DNA from: Brumimicrobium sp035497735
GTDB lineage: Bacteria > Bacteroidota > Bacteroidia > Flavobacteriales_D > Crocinitomicaceae
DNA: 64,000 nt
Reading direction: 5' to 3'
Assembly: GCA_035497735.1 (NCBI GenBank)
Contig: DATJCX010000071.1
Span: 1-64,000, forward strand
The notes beneath the pieces are model-generated. The model had not been told where the DNA came from. It made no database searches and saw nothing but the letters and a program-made list of their open reading frames with translations. This document shows positions 59,975 through 64,000 of the stretch, piece by piece. The position numbers were made by a program, and so were the translations under genes. Numbering within the stretch: position 1 is the first letter of the stretch; the number at the start of each line of letters is the position of its first letter.

Positions 59975-61042
59975 ATGAAAAAAATAATTGAAAACAAACG
60001 CAAAGAACTGGGCATAAAAATTTATGAATTAGCCAATAAGCTAGCCATAGATTCTAGCTTAATGAGTCGTATTCTTTCAGGCGAAAGAATGCCAACAGAC
60101 AAGCAATTGCTTCAATTATCTCAACTTTTATCAATTGACTACAACGACTTGATAAAAGAAAAGCTGCAATTGCAAATCATGTCCATTTTAGGAGAATATC
60201 CAGAAATGGCAGAAGACGTTTTGAAGGCAACAGAAGAAAGAATATCTTACTTATCAAGTGAAAATAAATTTGAAATAATCGATACCGCAGAGGTAGACGA
60301 TGCATTAGAGGAATTGACAAACTTACAGACAAGATGGAGTAATAAAAAGCCTTTAAATCCACTTCAACTCGAAAAGATGAAAGAATACTTTCATACTGAG
60401 TACACCTACAACAGTAATAAAATCGAAGGGAATACACTTAGTTTCCAAGAAACACACTTAGTAGTGAATGAAGGGATTACCATAGGAGGGAAAAGCGTTA
60501 AAGAACATCTTGAAGTAATCAATCACCAAGAAGCGATAGATTTAATCATTGATTTTGTATCCAACAAAATTGATTTTAATGAAAGCGTTCTAAAGCAAAT
60601 TCATCAACTCATTTTAAAAGGAATAGATAAAAGAGGAGCGGGAGTGTACCGCACTGTGCCAGTTATGATATCAGGAATTTTACACAATCCGCCTGCGCCT
60701 TTTCTTTTAGATAGCTTAATGGAAGATTACTTTCGTTTTTATCGCCTACACAAAAACAAGCTTCACCCAGTGGTGCTTGCGGCAGAAATGCACGAAAGGT
60801 TAGTATCCATTCACCCATTTATAGATGGAAACGGAAGAACCTCACGATTAGTCATGAACTTAATCCTTTTACAGAACGGTTTTACAAACGTTAACCTAAA
60901 AGGAAGTTTAGAAGATCGTCAACAATATTACAAATCGCTAGAGGCAGTTCAAGTGAATCACGAAAGCAGAGATTTCTACAATTTAATTATAGAACGTGCA
61001 AAAGACTCCTTGGAAAAACACCTGAATTTAGCAGGGGTTTAA
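59975..61042 (+). CDS. Fic family protein with N-terminal XRE-type HTH
   Basis: Residues 1-60 form an HTH (KRKELGIKIYELANKLAIDS, SRILSGERMPTDKQLLQL). The Fic domain follows, with the glove-binding N-region YNSNKIEGNTL (inhibitory alpha-helix type, SxxxEGN) and the catalytic motif SIHPFIDGNGRTSRLV (HPFxDGNGRxxR complete, near residue 280). Fic enzymes transfer AMP from ATP to proteins. I chose ATG 59975 because a TAACTTTG promoter element at 59947-59954 overlaps earlier candidate starts (59942, 59957). Target unknown; the HTH suggests it regulates its own gene. Confidence 0.9.
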   Translation: MKKIIENKRKELGIKIYELANKLAIDSSLMSRILSGERMPTDKQLLQLSQLLSIDYNDLIKEKLQLQIMSILGEYPEMAEDVLKATEERISYLSSENKFEIIDTAEVDDALEELTNLQTRWSNKKPLNPLQLEKMKEYFHTEYTYNSNKIEGNTLSFQETHLVVNEGITIGGKSVKEHLEVINHQEAIDLIIDFVSNKIDFNESVLKQIHQLILKGIDKRGAGVYRTVPVMISGILHNPPAPFLLDSLMEDYFRFYRLHKNKLHPVVLAAEMHERLVSIHPFIDGNGRTSRLVMNLILLQNGFTNVNLKGSLEDRQQYYKSLEAVQVNHESRDFYNLIIERAKDSLEKHLNLAGV

Positions 61043-61083
61043 TTTTGTGAAAAAAGCGATTTAAGGATATGAAATAAATGATG

Positions 61084-61112
61084 AAGGCGACACAGTTTGC
61101 GTCGCCTTTATT
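61084..61112. terminator. Bidirectional terminator
   Basis: An 8-bp GC-rich stem AAGGCGAC / GTCGCCTT with a 9-nt loop lies between the convergent fic and T9SS genes; T-rich sequence follows on the plus strand. Confidence 0.8.
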
Positions 61113-61130
61113 CATTTTATTTAATGTAAA

Positions 61131-62123
61131 TTATCTGACAATCAATTTCTTTTGCAATATCCTTCCTTCTGTTATAGCATGAATAACATACACTCCAGTA
61201 GGTAGTTCAACAGAAATAAGCTTGGAAGAAAGTGGCTTTTCATTCATTACTACTTGACCAATACTATTTGTAATTGTAACTTCCTGTATACTTCCATTAC
61301 TCAGCGAAATATTCACCTTTCCGGCACTAGGATTAGGATACACGTTCAAACTGAAATGCTCCTCTTTAATTCCTAACTCATCATTTTCATTTATCACAGC
61401 TACACCGCTTAAATCAAATCCTCCCGTATTAAATGGCGTTGGAAAAAGATCATTGATTTTATTCCCAAAACTATCTTCAGTTCCTTTCCCTCCTAATGTT
61501 CCAACAACGTCAATAATCTTTACATGTGTTATACGTTCAACATCTAAGTCGGGATGGTCTTTTAATTCTTCCAAGTCGAAGGGCGTTCCATAACCAATTT
61601 TGTACTTTCCTGCTAAGTTGTTTATCTGTGTTGGATTGATGCTTCCAAAACTACCAACTGGTGTTTCAGTTTGGGTTAAAGAGTGTGATGGAAAACGAAC
61701 GAAATTTATTCCGTCTGAACTAACTTCTACGTGTGCTAACTCAAGAAAATAATCACTTAATCCATTTTCGAAGACAGCGAAATCATAGCCAGGACCATTC
61801 ATAATTGGTTTTGCGAAAGTCAATATAGCTACTCCGCTATCTCCTAGAGAAACAACATGCTGAGTTGTACTACCTACACTTGGTCCAATAGCATCTTCAA
61901 CCGTTCCAAAAGTCGCCCTATTACTTCCGTCATACATTGCAGTTGTATCTTCGATATTGATGTAACCTCGGATGATTTCAGCGCCTATTGCCCAAGCTAC
62001 AATACTCGGGTCATCAAACTTCACTGCGGTTGAACCTTCTTGTTCTGCTGCAGGTGCATACGGTTGTGCAAGTGCTATTTGACTAAAAAGTAAAATTGTT
62101 AATGTATAAATTATACGATTCAT
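61131..62123 (-). CDS. Secreted protein with T9SS type A sorting domain (TonB-receptor operon)
   Basis: After a signal peptide (ending LALAQ, residue 19) the protein has a domain of about 200 residues, with DDPSIVAWAIGAEIIRGYIN, VVSLGDSGVAILTFAKPI and YDFAVFENGLSDYFLELAHV, known to me as a cell-surface protein encoded with YncE-like propellers and TonB receptors. The C-terminal sorting domain begins NVYPNPSAGKVNISLS and ends YVIHAITEGRILQKKLIV. Probably exported by the type IX system to the surface, where it may help bind the nutrient taken up by the receptor at 63182. Function inferred. Confidence 0.85.
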   Translation of the reverse strand: MNRIIYTLTILLFSQIALAQPYAPAAEQEGSTAVKFDDPSIVAWAIGAEIIRGYINIEDTTAMYDGSNRATFGTVEDAIGPSVGSTTQHVVSLGDSGVAILTFAKPIMNGPGYDFAVFENGLSDYFLELAHVEVSSDGINFVRFPSHSLTQTETPVGSFGSINPTQINNLAGKYKIGYGTPFDLEELKDHPDLDVERITHVKIIDVVGTLGGKGTEDSFGNKINDLFPTPFNTGGFDLSGVAVINENDELGIKEEHFSLNVYPNPSAGKVNISLSNGSIQEVTITNSIGQVVMNEKPLSSKLISVELPTGVYVIHAITEGRILQKKLIVR

Positions 62124-62139
62124 AATCTGAGATATTTAA

Positions 62140-63195
62140 TTATTTAAAAATGATAGTATTTGGATTTAGAGACACTTGAATGCTTTTCTTTAATTGCTTG
62201 TTCTCATTAAAAAATCTTAGATAACCACTGTTGACATAGTTCATTGCGTCAATACAAATTACATTATCGTTTTCCAAAGGGATAACGCCATATAGAGTTG
62301 TAACTTCAGATGTACTTAAATAGTTTTCTTGGTCAACTGCTTGCGTTGCGGTATTATATCTTGAAACAGTAGAACTTCCATTGTTGAAATTGTAAAAACT
62401 TAAGTAAAGCATATCCTCTTTTTTCGAAATTGAAGTTGCTGGAAGATGTAGGTTTGTTACCGCATTACTATTTATGTTTATTTGAACAAGTTCAGAAGGG
62501 TTTTGGACATAATCTCCACGTTTTACTACATATACGTTTCCATAGTCGTCAGCAATCATATCTCCAGGATTCTTTCCCACAACGAAGGTATCGACAACAC
62601 TAAAGTTTGTGATATCGATTTTCATGACTGTAGAGTCTAGGTTGTTTGCATCCAGTCCGCCTGAATTAGCTACATATATAGCGTTTCCTGAAATGGTGAT
62701 TCCCTCTGGGTTTCTTCCAACTTTAACACGCTTTGTTACTTTTAAAGAATTGGTGTCAATTGCTGAAACATAGCCATCAAAACTTGTGACATAAACATGA
62801 TTGTCTTTTGCAATAAGTTCTCTAGGCTGTTGGATTTTGTTATTGTAGTTGAATTGAATTTGCTTGATACTTTTCAAGGTGTTTTTATCCAATATTTCAA
62901 CAGTGCTTGAAGTTGAAACGGCAATGTATATTTTTCCGCCATGTTCAATCATATGATTGGCAATATCACCAAGAGGGCGACCATTAATAGCTTCGAAAAT
63001 ATTTTTCTTTACTTCGTCATTCTTTGTGTCTACCCAATCTAAAGAAGAGTTGTTTTGGTTGAATAAGCCTTCACATAAAACCAAGTAACCATCCTTGTAT
63101 ATTTTTGTTTTCAAGATATCATCTTGTTCCTCCTTTTTACAAGAAGAGAAAAGTAAAACAGCAACAAATAAATACAACCATTTAGTTGAGATCAT
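62140..63195 (-). CDS. YncE/DUF5074-like beta-propeller lipoprotein (BtuG-like)
   Basis: The lipobox FSSC (Cys19) is followed by Lys/Glu residues, then repeated beta-propeller blades (DKNTLKSIKQIQFNYNNKI, DTNSLKVTKRVKVGRNPEG, FVVGKNPGDMIADDYGNVYV). In Bacteroides BtuG, a surface lipoprotein of this fold, binds cobalamin and caps the BtuB receptor. Here it overlaps the TonB receptor gene by 14 nt, the same arrangement. Binding of B12 is a hypothesis; the ligand site cannot be read from sequence. Confidence 0.82.
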   Translation of the reverse strand: MISTKWLYLFVAVLLFSSCKKEEQDDILKTKIYKDGYLVLCEGLFNQNNSSLDWVDTKNDEVKKNIFEAINGRPLGDIANHMIEHGGKIYIAVSTSSTVEILDKNTLKSIKQIQFNYNNKIQQPRELIAKDNHVYVTSFDGYVSAIDTNSLKVTKRVKVGRNPEGITISGNAIYVANSGGLDANNLDSTVMKIDITNFSVVDTFVVGKNPGDMIADDYGNVYVVKRGDYVQNPSELVQININSNAVTNLHLPATSISKKEDMLYLSFYNFNNGSSTVSRYNTATQAVDQENYLSTSEVTTLYGVIPLENDNVICIDAMNYVNSGYLRFFNENKQLKKSIQVSLNPNTIIFK

Positions 63196-64000
63196 AACTT
63201 AATTTTATAAAGTAATTAATACCAGGCATAATGAAGTATCTAACAAAACTGTAACTTTCATTGGTGACATTTTTGATACCTGCTTGAATTCTAATTTTAT
63301 GCTTTTCTTCCTTTAGTACTAACAAATAGCTTCCGGAAATATCTAAATTGAAGTAAGGACTTAAGCGGTTAGCATCAATGTTTTCATTCAGACTAAAGCG
63401 TGTTCCTATATATAGTGTTGAGAAATGTAATCCGATGTTTTTGTATGCAATATTGAATTGCGCGTTCCCTGTAAGTTCCGGCGTGTAAGCGATTTGATTC
63501 TTATAAGTTGGACTATTCTTGTCGCTAATATCGATAACCTTTTGGTAACTTATTCCAGCTTGTGTACTGATGTTCCAATGCTTTTTGATAGTTGTCTGAA
63601 GGGAGAAATGCGCATCTGCTCCATAAATATCTACTTTTCCAACATTTTGAATTGACCAGATAAATAGGTTCTTGGTTGGCAATGCTAAAATCTTGTTTTT
63701 TACTATGTTTTTAAAAGCGTTTGCTTGAAAAGTTAAGTGAACATTTTTCAGACTAGGTAAGTATTTAAAACCTGCATTTAATTGTGTCGTTTCTTCTGGT
63801 TCCAATTCTTTATTTCCAACTTGTGAAAAATATAAGTCGTTGAAAGATGGTGGACGAGAAGAAGGTTTGTACCAAGCAAAGAATTGCCAATTCTTTAAAA
63901 GTTCATCCGATGTGTAAATGCTAAGCTGTGGATGAAATTTCGAATAAGTGTTGTTATGTCCTAAAGGACGGTTGTTATCAATGTAAACCTGATTGAATAT
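63182..64000 (-). CDS. TonB-dependent outer-membrane receptor, C-terminal part
   Basis: The frame runs off the window end, so only the C-terminal 272 residues or so are present. SSRPPSFNDLYFSQVGNKEL (like the BtuB/CirA 'RxPxFNDLY..GNxxLKPE' segment) is followed by barrel strands ending GINYFIKLSYDLN with a typical aromatic C-terminal pattern. The receptor imports a substrate with TonB energy. Context (propeller lipoprotein and T9SS protein downstream) suggests cobalamin or a related cofactor. No riboswitch is visible, as the operon start lies outside. Confidence 0.85.
   Translation of the reverse strand: MFNQVYIDNNRPLGHNNTYSKFHPQLSIYTSDELLKNWQFFAWYKPSSRPPSFNDLYFSQVGNKELEPEETTQLNAGFKYLPSLKNVHLTFQANAFKNIVKNKILALPTKNLFIWSIQNVGKVDIYGADAHFSLQTTIKKHWNISTQAGISYQKVIDISDKNSPTYKNQIAYTPELTGNAQFNIAYKNIGLHFSTLYIGTRFSLNENIDANRLSPYFNLDISGSYLLVLKEEKHKIRIQAGIKNVTNESYSFVRYFIMPGINYFIKLSYDLN

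Overview
The window (about 35% GC, no rRNA or tRNA seen) is from a Bacteroidota chromosome, most likely a flavobacteria-like member of Flavobacteriales. The reasons are three proteins with type IX secretion (T9SS) C-terminal sorting tails, SusC/BtuB-type TonB-receptor genetics, promoters of the TAnnTTTG type, and a complete flexirubin / dialkylresorcinol aryl-polyene gene cluster.

Left arm (1 to about 18.1 kb), mostly on the minus strand, is a dense redox, thiol and electrophile-defence neighbourhood. It holds two YceI proteins, DoxX, a small GNAT, two pirins, an AraC regulator, an Old Yellow Enzyme with a C-terminal Cys cluster, catalase, Dps, an NADPH:FMN reductase and two exported DsbA-fold proteins, each paired with an HxlR regulator. 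The two HxlR/DsbA loci share a GTTTCC-N4-GGAAAC-like palindrome in their divergent promoters. In one locus a single attC-bearing integron-type gene cassette (9376-10060) has landed between the operator and the regulator gene. The arm also shows decay: a nonsense-split MliC-type lipoprotein, a 5'-truncated cytosine deaminase, an HPF-like C-terminal remnant, and an IS66-type ORF cut by the window edge.

The middle (18.5 to 24.3 kb) has two T9SS cargo proteins, a 2OG-Fe(II) oxygenase, a collagen-like lipoprotein and an SDR. A perfect 38-bp palindrome and a pyrimidine-rich tract lie in its intergenic regions.

The flexirubin cluster (24.4 to 55.8 kb) has three blocks. Plus block 24.4-39.4 kb: phosphopantetheinyl transferase, DarA, DarB, two hotdog dehydratases, a small unknown protein, a BtrH-like acyltransferase, an ABC-2 exporter, a thioesterase, ketosynthases with two Cys-less KS homologues, an ACP, a deacetylase, a LolA-like protein, a lipoprotein and a methyltransferase. 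Minus block 39.6-51.1 kb: PaaK-like ligase, C45-type acyltransferase lipoprotein, FAD desaturase-like enzyme, an MMPL-acyltransferase fusion exporter, GT2-DUF2062, a FabZ-like dehydratase and a halogenase-like flavoenzyme. Plus block 51.2-55.8 kb: tyrosine ammonia-lyase, FabG, KS, ACP and LpxL-like acyltransferase. In the expected pathway tyrosine ammonia-lyase makes the coumaroyl starter, the ligase loads it, KS/FabG/dehydratase cycles build the polyene, DarB/DarA make the dialkylresorcinol, tailoring enzymes finish the head group, and MMPL/LolA/acyltransferases place the pigment in the outer membrane.

Right arm (55.9 to 64 kb): DoxX-like, YaaA, CPBP protease, a PorE-like TPR/propeller/OmpA protein, a Fic protein, and the downstream end of a TonB-receptor operon whose beta-propeller lipoprotein recalls BtuG of cobalamin uptake.
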